Shown here: positions 48,507-59,887 of the stretch, one piece after another
How positions within the stretch are numbered: position 1 is the first letter of the stretch
Layout: each line of letters opens with the position of its first letter
Assembly: GCA_963920665.1 (NCBI GenBank)
Contig: OY987268.1
Location: 22,508,501-22,572,500 of the forward strand
Origin: Straminergon stramineum
Lineage: Eukaryota > Streptophyta > Bryopsida > Hypnales > Calliergonaceae
DNA: 64,000 bases
Reading direction: 5' to 3'
Made by a program: the position numbers and the translations under genes
The notes under the pieces: generated by a model
Databases searched by the model: none
What the model was told of the DNA's origin: nothing
Seen by the model: only the letters and a program-made list of their open reading frames with translations

Positions 48507-50274
48507 CAACTCTTTGTGCACTCTTGCACACTCGATGAGCACTACTGTCTATTTTGGCAAAGTTTTGATTTCAAAATCATTTTTGAAATGCTTAGCGTTA
48601 GATTATTACAAAATTTAAAGGATTAGAAAAAATCACTTTTTTAAGAAATGGAAATTTGAAATGGGTTTTCTAGACATATATATACTTGGAAAAATTTGAA
48701 TATTTCCATTTTGATTAATGAGATGAAAGTTATGAGGAGTTTTAGTTTGTGGGCAATTATGGATTCTCTACTCTAAAATAAACTTTGAAGTCCTTTATTT
48801 AACTCAATTTTTTATATTTTTGGAAAAAAAATAAAATCCTCAGATGTAGATTGTTTATTAGTTATTACAACATTACAACCATTAAGATTGACATTTTTCA
48901 ATTCCATAACTAAATTGTTAACAATTTAGTATTTTGAATCATTCTCCACTTCTTTCTACTTACTATTTTCTCCTATATGTTGTACAATTACAAATTATTT
49001 GAATTTTTTCAAGCATGTAGCCAACTTGCCTTTGAAGAATGAATCTAGAAAAGCACTACTACCATTTTTGGACATTTTTTCATACAAATGTGACCTTGTG
49101 AAGTGCAACTACCTAGTTTTTGGAAGGCCCCCAAAAGGATTTTTGTTAATTCAAACACTAATATCTTGAAATCTACATAGTGGAAATTTCTGAATTTTTT
49201 TTCACATCTTCTCAAACTAGTGTACAACAAGGTCCTATAGTTACATGTATCCAAAAATATTTATTTCTTAAAATTTGGTACTTGTACTAGAAATGGAAGT
49301 TTTAGAATGTTTTTAGTGAAATATAGCAAACAAATTTTAGGAATTAAGAGAAAAATGAGGTTGGAGGTTAATCATGACTTCATCTACACTACAAGAATAA
49401 CTAGCAAAGTTGACTAAGTCCAAATGACTAGTTAGTCATACTAGTTTCAAGGTAATGAGGTAGTCATTCTATCCCAGACACATGGTTGTAGTCATGTACT
49501 CATCATGCCTCTAGTTTTTGTACAAAAATTATGAAGGTGAAAATGCATCATATGGCTCTACAATATACATTCAACTCATTCTTTTGTCTTATTCAACAAA
49601 TATTTCAAATGCAAAGGCATGAAGATCTAATAATGGATTAGTTTGCAACCTAAACTCTCTCTACAATGGCTAATGCAATTCCAGGCTCTCAATTCCAAAA
49701 AATATTCAAAAATCTTAAGATCCAACATCGTTTCCCTAATTGTCAAATTGTGAATATAATTAATTCTATACATGTAAACTTCTTTCAATTTGGTGTACAA
49801 CAATTTGGAATGATGTATACCAACATGCCAAGGCACATAAAGTTTTTTTGGAGTACTAGATAAAATTGACAAAATATAAAATAATTCCACATTATGATGC
49901 ACAAATTTGAGTTTTAGAGATGGCTAACTTATAAATTAATTTTCTTTCAAATCACAACTAATTTTTTCTTCAAAATTTTTTACTAATGTGTAATTTGTTT
50001 CATACTAAAACTTTTGAATATCCACTTTTGAACTTTGCCCATTGATGCTTATGGTATGGTTGTTTGAATGAAAAAGTTTTAAATCCATACTCAATTTTGT
50101 TTGTCATGGTAAGCAATATTGTTGAATTTTTTTCCATTTAATTTCTTGTATGTCTAGTTTGAATATGTATGGTAAAAATTCAAAAAAATTGATGAAACTT
50201 ATGCAAATATTGGCTTTTTGTTCAATTCAAAGAAAATTCCAAGAAACTTAGAAAAAGGCCTTGGGCATTTAGAG
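48507..50274. other. AT-rich spacer, nothing recognised
   Basis: A lone CACTACAAGAATAACT near 49389 resembles a CACTA end but no partner was found. No exon-like sequence. Confidence 0.3.
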
Positions 50275-51149
50275 GTTACCCCTCACTGCCCTAGGGGACC
50301 AAAAGTATCCTCAAGTCAAATTCAAAGTGTTGTAACTTCTGCATCCAATGTCCGAATTCAATAAAACTTATTGGAAAATTTGATTTCTCTCTTCTAGTTT
50401 GTGTGGTAAATTTTTCAGATCAATCCAAGATTTGCTGAATTTTTGGAAGCCAATCAAAGTTCACAAGTTCAATTTGAGTTCACCAAATTGCATTTGATGG
50501 TTGCAACTTCAAGAGCTTGTATCTCCTTCATCCAAAGTTAGTTTTCAATAAAATTTGTTGGGTTATATTCCCCTTGAAGTCTAGTTATTGTGGTAGAATT
50601 TTCATGTCAATCTATGTTGTTTTGAATGTTTGGGAGGAATTCAAAGTTCAAAATCCTGACATTTTTGGATTATAGTGAACTTTGGTGGCTTGTTTCTTCT
50701 TCATACAATGTTCATTTCCAATTTTTTTTTGTAAAAGTTGCACATCTATAACAGTCTAGTTTGTATGTATAAAATTTCATATCAATCCAAGAAGTTATGA
50801 GTGACCAAGAAGCATTGTAGTTGAAGGAGGTTTAGGCTTAGATGTGTTTTTTGCAACTTCTCTTGCTATTTGTTGACATTTCAAATTCATTTGAGTAGAT
50901 TTAGAAACCAAATTTCGCCTCCAAATGTGTTTCTAGGAAAAATTCAACATCCTTTTTCAACTCTAAAACTTGATAATCTTGCAATCTATGCAGTCAAATG
51001 ACACCAAATTTGATGCATGTCATCTACAACAAGTGCACTACAAGATTGTATGGTTGAGATCTCTGCAACTCAATGAAAATTATATCTATAACACATTAGA
51101 AGAAATATTGTTTTTGAACTTGTTCAGGCCTTGGGCAGTGAGGCGTTAA
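50275..51149. mobile_element. piggyBac-like element, family G (875 bp)
   Basis: Left end GTTACCCCTCACTGCCCTAGG and right end CCTTGGGCAGTGAGGCGTTAA are inverted copies over about 20 bp. The left TTAA is decayed to GTTA. The interior holds three degenerate units of roughly 180 bp marked by CATCCAATGTCCGAATTCAAT-type sequence at about 50340, 50530 and 50702. Its right TTAA (51146-51149) is also the left TTAA of the next element. Confidence 0.75.
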
Positions 51150-51375
51150 CCCTTGAACGCCGGGCTGGTGATCGTGGAAATCAGGCATTTTGGAACCATG
51201 TGACATCATCTACTTTAAGAAAATCAAAAATAATCATTGGGAGTCAAACTACTGTTGAAGATCTTCTGTTTTCACCCCTAATTCCGAAGATGAATAGTTG
51301 CACTTCTGTCCTATACAGGAGAATTCCTTATCATTCATCGGACGAAAAACGTCCGCCTCGACGTTTAAGGGTTAA
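51146..51375 (+). mobile_element. piggyBac-like MITE, family A copy 2 (230 bp)
   Basis: TTAACCCTTGAACGCCGGGC at the left and CTCGACGTTTAAGGGTTAA at the right. It is nearly full-length identical in layout to copy 1 at 15368. It carries an empty TTAA (51215-51218) at the position occupied by another element in copy 4. It ends about 400 bp before the CGI-58-like start codon. Confidence 0.92.
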
Positions 51376-51774
51376 ACTGAAAAGTACCACACGCGTCCTT
51401 GTATACCGGGGCGGGTTCTGGCTAGGCCCCAGGTCGTAGCGGGCGTACCTTCCTCCGTGCCTTCCGAAAAACCCCTCGCTCGTTCGCGAGGGTTTCTCCA
51501 CGCTTGCTCCGAATTCCTTCATGAATCCTCCACAGTTTGTTTGGGCTGCACGCATCGCGTTTTCTCGCACGCCCAATTTCAAAATCTTCATATCCAAATC
51601 AGTCTTACGGGGTCCCACCGTCGTCGAGCTTTGCATCACTATATGAGCCACGGATTCTCGTCGCTAAATCCACACCGTTTAGTAATTCTTCGTTTCCAAC
51701 GTCCTCATTGCGAGAATTGATCGACATTTTCCGCAATTGGGCTGTACAGGTTCTTTGGGAAGCGTTTGGCGACG
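51376..51774 (+). promoter_or_regulatory. Promoter / 5' UTR of the CGI-58-like gene
   Basis: GC rises abruptly right after the family A MITE and stays high to the ATG at 51775. The stretch contains no in-frame upstream coding extension. It is probably the core promoter and 5' UTR, with the MITE marking its distal edge. Confidence 0.45.
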
Positions 51775-54700
51775 ATGGCGGAGTCGCGGGTGACGGAGCA
51801 AGTGGCAGTGAAAGCCCAGAAGCAGTCTATGCTGGCGTCGTTGCAGAACTTTTTTCGATGGAGTCCTACGTCGCGCAAGGACGTTCTCGAATCGGAGAAG
51901 CGGCTTCTGACGCTTGTGAAGTGAGAAACGCCTTCTTAATTTGGTTAAGGTTTCGAATGGGTCTCTGGTGTGGTCATTGCAAGTGAAAATGGTGTCATAG
52001 TCGTTTTTGTTATAATGGCTTATTTCAGATTTTCGGAGAGGTTTTGAATGGTATCGGAGTGGGATTATGTATTGAGTGTGTGTGTCGCAGATGGGCTATA
52101 GAATGTTATGTATTGAGGACGGAATCTGCTTTTAGTGAAGAGTTTTGGAATATTTGATATTAAACAAGTTTAGGTCAAGTACTTCTGAGATTGTCGAGAA
52201 GGAAAATTATTGTTATCTTTTTCAGCGTAATGCAGCAAATTTTTTTTTACTTAAGGAAGGCGAGGGTGATTGACAGCATAATTGTGAACAGAAAAACTTG
52301 TGTTGAATTGTTCGGTGTTAAATTGCTCCTATGTGAAGCAAGTTTTCTGTCTGGCTTGCTGGACGGAGATTCGTAGCCTACGAGTTGCAGTGTTGGATGC
52401 TAATTTTAGCTCATGTTTGAATGCCAGGACTCCGCATGTTGTAGAGCAAGTGAACATCGGATCTGGTCCTCCAGGCTCCAAAGTTCGATGGTTTCGATCT
52501 ACCAGTAATGAGCCGCGCTTCATCAATACGGTCACATTTGATACGGCGAAGCCGGATACACCAACAATAGTGCTTGTGCACGGCTATGGAGCTTCCCAAG
52601 GATTCTTCTTCCGGAATTTTGACGCATTGGCTTCCAAGTTCCGAGTTATTGCCATAGATCAAATTGGGTGAGCTCATATGTTTCTGTTTTCAGAACATTA
52701 TTATACGTCGTGGTTACGATTATATTTGCAATATATATGTTGATGCTTCTTTCCAACCCTGTCACATTGAAACTTAAGTTTTGACATACTCTGGAAATGC
52801 TGTATTGAGTACTGGTTAGTGATGTTCAGTAGCAGTCTCTGAGTAAGTTTGCATATTATAAGGATCCTGATGAGTAGCAATTTCTGAGTTTTGGCATTTT
52901 GTTATCTTGTATGTCAGGTGGGGTGCGTCGAGCCGTCCGGATTTCACTTGCAAAAGTACAGAAGGTAAATACTGCATAATTTCTTGACATCTTGTCCGAC
53001 ACATATCTTATTTGTAAGGAGATGGGTGGAGAAAATCTACTTAGTATTCACTAGGGGGCCATCATGTCACATGTGATGTACCTGTTGTGTTTGTTTCACG
53101 GTTCTGGTCACTCAAGATATGGTACTCCCTAATGTGAAACATGCGTCTAATTTTGTATCTTTGCTGAACTGGATTGACTTAGTTTATGAGCTTTGCTTAT
53201 GTTTTGAAATGAATTCTGTGTTGTTGATCGATTTGTTACATTTGATGTGTTCAGAGGCAGAATCATGGTTTATTGACTCGCTGGAAGAGTGGCGGAAGGT
53301 GAAGAAACTAGATGATTTTATCTTGCTAGGCCACTCATTGGGAGGATATGTCGCTGCACGATATGCTTTAAAGGTTTGTTCTTTGTCTTCAAGCGAGCTT
53401 TGATCTGTCTAATGCCATCATTGTAGAATGTTTATGCTCAGCTGTGATTTTGAAATTTTTCCTTTTTTTTTCCTTACTTTTTTGTGCGTTTCTCTAACCA
53501 AGCATATTCAATTTGAGAGGGTGGGGTATTTCTTTAATCAAGCTTATTTGTGTTCATTCTTTATGTAGTATCCAGAGCATGTGAAGCATCTGGTACTTGT
53601 GGGTCCAGCAGGCTTCAATGCTGGCTCTGACCGGCTAATGGAATTTAAGTCAACTTGGAAAGGTGCTGTGGCGAACTTCATTTGGGAGTCCAATTTTACT
53701 CCACAAAGTGTCGTAAGGTAAATCTTTCGAAACAGTTTTCTATCATGTCCAAGTGCAGAAGTCCAATAGTTGTTTATTTGGAAATTTTTGAGCTCCCAGG
53801 CTTATTAAACTTTCCCATGAAACGGCATTTTCTTCTTGGCAACTTGTGCGTATGAACCAGTAATGTTCGTTATTGCAAAAGTAGTTATATGTGACTTGCA
53901 CTGGTTGCAGGGGTTTAGGACCTTGGGGGCCAAACTTGGTGAACAAGTATGCAGGAGCACGTTTTGGGGGCAAATATGGATCTGGCGCAACATTAACTGA
54001 TGATGAGTCCAAGTTACTTTCTGGTATGCTTCACCATTTGCGAGTTCAATCCAATGCACATGAGTCGTAACAATTTTAGTGATTTCATTAATGGTGGGTT
54101 TTTATCAGCCCAGAGCGAATGCAATCATTCCTGATATTTGAATCAGTCTTGGAGGTGCTAACTTGCTAAGGACGTCATTGCTAGTGTGGTACTTATCGCA
54201 CATCATGTAACATACTGATACTTCTTATTCTATGTTGTAGTTGTTTGCTAACACTTACGTCTTTATTTGCAGATTATATGTTTCACACTTTGGCAGCTAA
54301 AGCAAGTGGTGAACTTTGCCTGAAGTACATATTCTCTTTAGGAGCACTAGCCCGAACGCCACTTGTGGACAGGTATGGATGTAGTGAGGCTTCACCCAGT
54401 AGTGCGCATGAATCTCCTTTCGTATGATGTTTGTGGTCCATGTTTGATTGACCCTTTTAGAATTTACCAAAGCACCTTGTGATTACGCTTTCATGCGGCA
54501 TTGGTTGTACGTTAGTGGTGGTTTTGATTTACTTCGTTTCTCATTTGTGAGACATAACGTGAAAACACCCAAACCCGTCAAAATTAGGAATTCAGCATAC
54601 TCGAAGGCACCTTTTTAAAAAACAAACATTTTTGTAGTATTAGCAATTGAAAATTATGAACTCAAAAAAAATATATATAATTTTTGGATCAGACATGTAA

Positions 54701-55430
54701 TTACTATGAATTTTCAAAGTGGAAGCTCCCTAGGCCACTGAAACCGCCATGTATGCTAGTCTTAAAATGAAGTAATTAGTAGTCAACCACGTCCAATTAA
54801 GTATTGGAACAGTTTAATTTCACTTTTGGGGTCACTTTCAAGTCTACTTGTCAGAAATGGGTTCACGGATGCTTTTGGGTGCTTTCACCGTAAAAGTTGG
54901 GAAATATCTAAAAGCAAGGAATCATTGTGACATGTGTAGTGCGCCGGATTGGAAAGTCCCAACCTCATTTATATATGGCTTCGAGGACTGGATGCACTAC
55001 ACTGGTGCAATTGCTGCTCGTGAACGAATGAAGGTTCCATGCGAAATTCTTCGTGTGCCGCAGGTATGTGTTATTTTGATGTTTGAGGCCATGTTCAGAA
55101 TATTCTAGTTATAATTATGAGACAATCACTGATGAATGCTCGAATATTTTACAGTTTCTGGCACTATGAAGACTACATCATAGTTGATTTTACACCATTT
55201 TTGACACCACTCTAGTATTACAATTTTGTAGATATTATCTGGGCCTGTTGTAGTTCAAGCTGAGTCTTGTCTAACCTGTAACTTACCTTTTCTGTTACTT
55301 ATTGCAGGGTGGGCACTTTGTGTTTTTGGACAATGCACCGAAGTTTCACGAGTCATTGTTCTATGCCTGCCGACAGTACTTACCTGGAGGATCAGAATTT
55401 GAGCTACCGAAGGAAATTCTCAAAGTTTAA
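51775..55430 (+). CDS. CGI-58/ABHD5-like alpha/beta hydrolase, 9 exons, 386 aa
   Basis: CGI-58 homologues regulate neutral-lipid turnover; the plant protein has been linked to lipase and lysophosphatidic acid acyltransferase activity and binds a peroxisomal ABC transporter in Arabidopsis. Exons: 51775-51920, 52428-52667, 52918-52964, 53255-53373, 53569-53717, 53911-54023, 54273-54372, 54940-55063, 55308-55430, total 1161 nt, all GT-AG. Motifs: oxyanion region VLVHGYGAS (97-105), nucleophile elbow GHSLGGY with Ser172, acid region YGFEDWMHY (Asp321), and GGHFVFLDN, whose His349-Asp354 forms both the catalytic His and the HX4D acyltransferase motif. The Ser nucleophile is present, as in plants and unlike human CGI-58 (Asn). 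The start was chosen as the ATG of MAESRVTEQ, the only one opening the exon that splices in phase. Intron 7 holds a family H MITE. Confidence 0.93.
54558..54890. mobile_element. MITE family H copy 1, in intron 7 of the CGI-58-like gene
   Basis: Left end CGTGAAAACACCCAAACCCG and right end GCTTTTGGGTGCTTTCACCG are inverted copies. It aligns with 56092-56636. It keeps an empty TTAA at 54814-54817, the site occupied by a family A MITE in copy 2. No target duplication is clear, so the superfamily is undecided. Confidence 0.8.
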
Positions 55431-56091
55431 GAGCACCTCGGAGTGGCTCACTGGTATCTGATAGAAAATGCAAATCTCTATTTGAGACATCGCTTTCATA
55501 AATTGTGAAATGTTTCTCAGTAGCTGAATATAGGCCGTTGCAATATGGGTGCCACCATTGGTTCTCTAATTGCGTGTAGTAATAACGGGCGTCAAAATCA
55601 TTCAACTTATTGATTACAGTAGAAATTTGAACGGCTTTCTGGCTGGAACATAGAAGCAAATTCTATTGTTAGTGAATTATGTTCGGTTTAGGATTTAGGT
55701 TTTAGAGTTTCTTTGGCTGGGACAAATGCTGAGAGCTTTGTTGCTCCTGCAGAGCATGACATTTCATGTTGCACCTCCCGTATCTAAAACTTTGGTAACA
55801 GAGTAGCAATAGCGACAATTTGAAAGGAATGTGAGCAAGAGGTCAAGCCACTCCTACATGCTGTATAATATTATGAATGTAATATAATGCGCAGACTTTA
55901 TTGAGGATAAATTCCTTCACTTGAAGATGTGACATGTGAACATTGCACGTTCTAGAGATATACGTAAAGTACTGCGAACCCAACATTGAAGGTATGAGAT
56001 TCGAAACTTTGCACAGAGCTTGCAAACTCCGCATCAAACTTGGCCTCAAACTCACGAGTACAGTACTCATCAGATACAGCATCTCTATTCA
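55431..56091. other. 3' flank of the CGI-58-like gene
   Basis: The first few hundred bases after the stop are probably 3' UTR. No further exon was found; short frames here look fortuitous. Confidence 0.35.
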
Positions 56092-56636
56092 GGTGAAAAC
56101 TCCCAAAACTGTCAAAATATGCAATTCATCATAGTTGGAGACACCTTTAAGGAAGAACACTTTTGGAAATTATGAATAGAATTCTAATTTTTGGATAAAG
56201 TATGTATTGTAATTACCATCAATTTTCAAAGTGGAAGCTCCAAAGGCTATTGAAAACATCACATAGCCTACAATAGTCATAAAATCAAATCTTGCTATCA
56301 ACCGATTGCAATAAAAAATGGTATGGTTTAACCCTTAAAGGTCGACATGGACGTTTTGTGTCCAATGGATGACAAAGAATCTTCCTATGCATGACAAAAT
56401 TGTAATTGTTCATCCATGGAATTTTATGCAAAATGGAAAGATTTTGCACAATAGTTTGTTCTCCAATAAGTGTTTCTCATTTTTTTTAAAGAAGATGTCA
56501 CACGGTTCCAAAAGTGATGATTTCCACAGTCACTAGTCCATCCTTTAAGGGTTAATTGCACTTTTGGAGACATTTTCTAAAGAAGTCTATAGGTCTGTCA
56601 AGAATGGATATACGGACAATTTTAAGTGTTTTCACC
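56092..56636. mobile_element. MITE family H copy 2, interrupted by a family A MITE
   Basis: Starts GGTGAAAACTCCCAAAACTG and ends AATTTTAAGTGTTTTCACC. Once the insertion at 56328-56555 and one TTAA are removed, it is about 320 bp and collinear with copy 1 at 54558-54890. Confidence 0.85.
56328..56555 (-). mobile_element. piggyBac-like MITE, family A copy 3 (228 bp)
   Basis: TTAACCCTTAAAGGTCGAC at the left and CCATCCTTTAAGGGTTAA at the right. It is the reverse complement of the family A layout (compare GTGATGATTTCCACAGTCAC with the inverse of copies 1 and 2). It sits at a TTAA that is single in the other family H copy. Confidence 0.9.
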
Positions 56637-57139
56637 TTTTATCCATTTCAATTTAGAAAAGTCTATGTTGTACTACAAAGACTACTATAGGCCTTAAGAC
56701 CTCGCTTAAGACTCATGAAGGAGCAATGCTTGACTCAATTGAGCGGAGTGCCATTTCCACCCAATTTGCTCAACATTGTGATCAAATTAACCTCTGAAGG
56801 ACTGAATGTCCATTCAAGGGACAATGGGAATTCAAGTAGGTAGTTACATAGTAAAAAATGAAGAGATGTTTCTAAAAATTTGACTCAAAGTGTAGAGCAA
56901 GGATCTTGTTTGGGGCCAAATAGTACCAGATTGCACTGGAAAAGTAATTGGGTCAAAAAATGAAAACAATTCACGAAGTTTTTTGCTACAAAACTTCAAA
57001 TTTTTAAGAAAAAAAATCTTGAATGAAATTGCCAAATTGTGGATGAAAATAGAATTACGGCATTTTATATCACCACTTTGGCACTTCACAAAAAATGAAA
57101 AAAAATGAAAAAAGCCGTAGTGTGGACTCTCACTACCTT

Positions 57140-57600
57140 TGTGGGAAAAAAAATTCACTCAGGTGCTCAGATCAAAAGTTCTACTGCCCGAAAGATTTCA
57201 GGGAGTTTGGGCAGCAGAGGACAAAGGTTCTGTGCCCATGGGTGGTATAGTGGGAGGCCTCCCACTGCGTTAAGCACTGGGCAGATCGTGCCATTCCATG
57301 AGAAACAAATCTTACAGTGCCTGGCCCTGTAAGCAGTGCCAGACATGATAGCGTGGGCATTCTGCTCTATAATCAAGAGTAATTTGTACAGGGGACCGGC
57401 TGCTCAGTGCTTAACGGAGGGAAAAAAACCAATCCCGGACTTCTCTGTGGCGAGAGGCTTGCAATGGCCATGTGCCGGGCGGGGCTGGGTGGGGGTCTTC
57501 CAGTAGACCCGTGGGGTTCTTGGGAGGGAGCCAGGAAGCCCGGGAAGCTCCGGCTCAGCTGACAGTAGAGTTCTCGTTGCTCTTCAATCTTCACTGAATA
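57140..57600. other. GC-rich island of unknown nature
   Basis: The block from about 57165 to 57590 is much richer in G and C than the AT-rich flanks. It has GC-rich phrases such as GGGCGGGGCTGGGTGGGGG and two related GCTTAACG..GGGAGG or TGCTTAACGGAGGG segments. No protein domain or tRNA-like structure was recognised. It may be a fragment of a retroelement or transferred genic DNA. Confidence 0.4.
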
Positions 57601-58510
57601 GTGCAATTAGGTTGCCTTACCCAAAGAAAATTACTTTACAAGCCATCAAAGTCAATAAATATTGCTACAAAAATTTTCATTTTCATTTGTATATGTGGAG
57701 GTTTATGAGTCCCAATTATGAAAATGTCTAGTTCAAAAGTAGTGCATTCTTGTACAATATCAAAATATCAATATATCAAAATATATCAAAAAATATATAT
57801 ATAGTGTCAAATGTCAAGAAGTTAGTGTGTCGCAACCTAATTTCATTGGTTAGTGTTGTTTTTTTGGTTATTTCAAGGTGGCCCATATTGCTCAAAGTTC
57901 TGTGAATCTTGATTTAGAATGGGAATTAATTGTTCACATCTTGTACTTGTAATTTGGTGAGGAGTTAAGTTACCATATGTTGAGGTCAAATTTGGCACTT
58001 TGGTCCCAAATTAATTTAATTTGAACATTTGGAAAGTTCGGCAGCTTGATTTGAATTCCTTGGCTTTTGGCATTTCAATCTTCCTAATTTTTTGACACTT
58101 CTCTTTGAATGGATTGATTATTTCTATTCATGTATAAATGTGTTCTTTTTTCAAAAAATTCTCAAGAATAATTTTTAAGTATTGAGAATTGACAATGATG
58201 ACATTTTTTCAGATTTTCAGAAACAGTTGTACAGTTTTTCAAATTTTAGACTTGTTCCAAATTTTCCCTAATTATTTACAAATCTGATGTACATGTAGGG
58301 TATGCTTCTGAATAGTGAATTAGCCACGCCTGGCCTTTGCAATTTTACTCCTTTTTGCACTCTTGCATTAACTTAGATGGTTGCCATTTGGAAGCTGGCC
58401 TTGGAATTTGTTTCCTTTCATTTGCACTCCATGCTCAGACCATGGGCTGGCTTTGCTGAAGGATTGGCTGCTATCAATTCTCTTTTTGCGGTTTGGTTGG
58501 TGTTCTCTCT
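57601..58510. other. AT-rich spacer, nothing recognised
   Basis: Contains an AT-rich low-complexity run near 57760-57805. No exon or bounded element identified. Confidence 0.3.
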
Positions 58511-58580
58511 GTTCAACACTTAAGGATGAATCGGTGACCATGGAAATCATCCCTTTTAAAACTGTGTGACATCATCTACT

Positions 58581-59887
58581 TTAACCTCTAAAGCACCAAG
58601 GCCATTTTTCTATCAAAAACCACTCAAAACTGGCATTTCTGACTGCGTTAAGGTAAGCACACCCAATGGTCTCCTTGTAGCCAATGGTGTCAGACTCTAA
58701 AGAGCATAATCATTTTTGGCTGTAAATGTAAGTAGATAGTAGAGAGCTTATTTTTTTGAACTAAAATGATAAGATGTCTACAATCCAGCTACATTTACGT
58801 TCTAGAATGACCTCCTTACCTAGAAAGGGACACCATTGGGTATAGGGATGGCATTGGGTGCTCTTACCTTAATACAAGAAAATAAAACAAATACATTTTC
58901 TAAAATCTAACCATAGGATCTTGTACTTTACTTGTCTAAGATCAAGTGGTAAAAATTTCATGAAGTTTGACCAAACCGATTGGAAGATATTAGCATTCTA
59001 GAAAGTTGGAAAAAAAAGTTTTTTTGAACTTTGGCTTGCAATTTCAAATGACTTCGACTACCTATTATTGAAATATTTTACACTATGGACTTTGAATGAA
59101 AAAAAAAATTGTATTGAAAAATTGAGTTGAAAGTCTAGGAAAAAAATTTCTAGAAAAAAACTCTTGTTTTCCATTCTTTAAAAATTTGTTAAGCAGAAGT
59201 AGGTCTAAGATTAAAAGAGAAACTAAATTGTTAATAGCTCTAATATGGGATTGAAACACAATAATCCCAATGGTGAGATTTTCAAGAAAGAAAACTTAAC
59301 CTTTTCAAACAATTTTTTTTTTAATTGTAAAAATTGCATTAAAAATGAGTCATATAAGGGTTTTTTTCAAGAAGATGCTTAGATTGCCCAAAAAACAAGA
59401 TTGTTCATAACTTTCACATCCCTAATCCAAATGGAATGAATCAAAGCTTCACATGTAGACAAAATCAAGATTTATAAGAAAAAAAATTCTAATTATATTT
59501 GAAGTTTTGTGAATTTATTTTTTGGCCTAGAGACCTGAAAATTATGTTAAAGATGGCATAATTTTTGCTCCTGAGCATTGATTCAAATAAAAATTATGTT
59601 TAAGATGGCATAATTTTTGCTCCTGAGCACTAATTCAAATAAAAATTATGTTTAAGATGGCATAATTTTTGCTCCTGAGCGCTAATTCAAATAAAAATTA
59701 TGTTTAAGATGGCATAATTTTTGCTCCTAAGAACTAATTCAAATAAAAATTATATTCCCACGAAGCTAGTTAATTTTTCTATCTTATAAGAAATTTTTTT
59801 TAAAAAACTCACCAAAATTGAGGTCATAGGAACCTCCCCGAACTCCTAAGAGTCCTTGGAGACGACTCTTGGTTGTTTAGGGGTTAA
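58581..59887 (+). mobile_element. piggyBac-like element, family C copy 2 (1307 bp), nested in family A
   Basis: TTAA then CCTCTAAAGCACCAAGG at the left, and CTTGGTTGTTTAGGGG then TTAA at the right. It is collinear with 44961-45898 but longer, partly because of a 52-bp tandem repeat. No transposase is seen. Confidence 0.92.
59544..59752. repeat. 52-bp tandem repeat, 4 copies, in the family C element
   Basis: The unit containing AAGATGGCATAATTTTTGCTC repeats at 59551, 59603, 59655 and 59707, an exact period of 52 bp. The copies are nearly identical, so the expansion is recent. Confidence 0.95.

Noticed and set aside
49389..49404. Lone CACTACAAGAATAACT as a third CACTA element
   Set aside because: No inverted partner with a 3-bp duplication was found in the following sequence.
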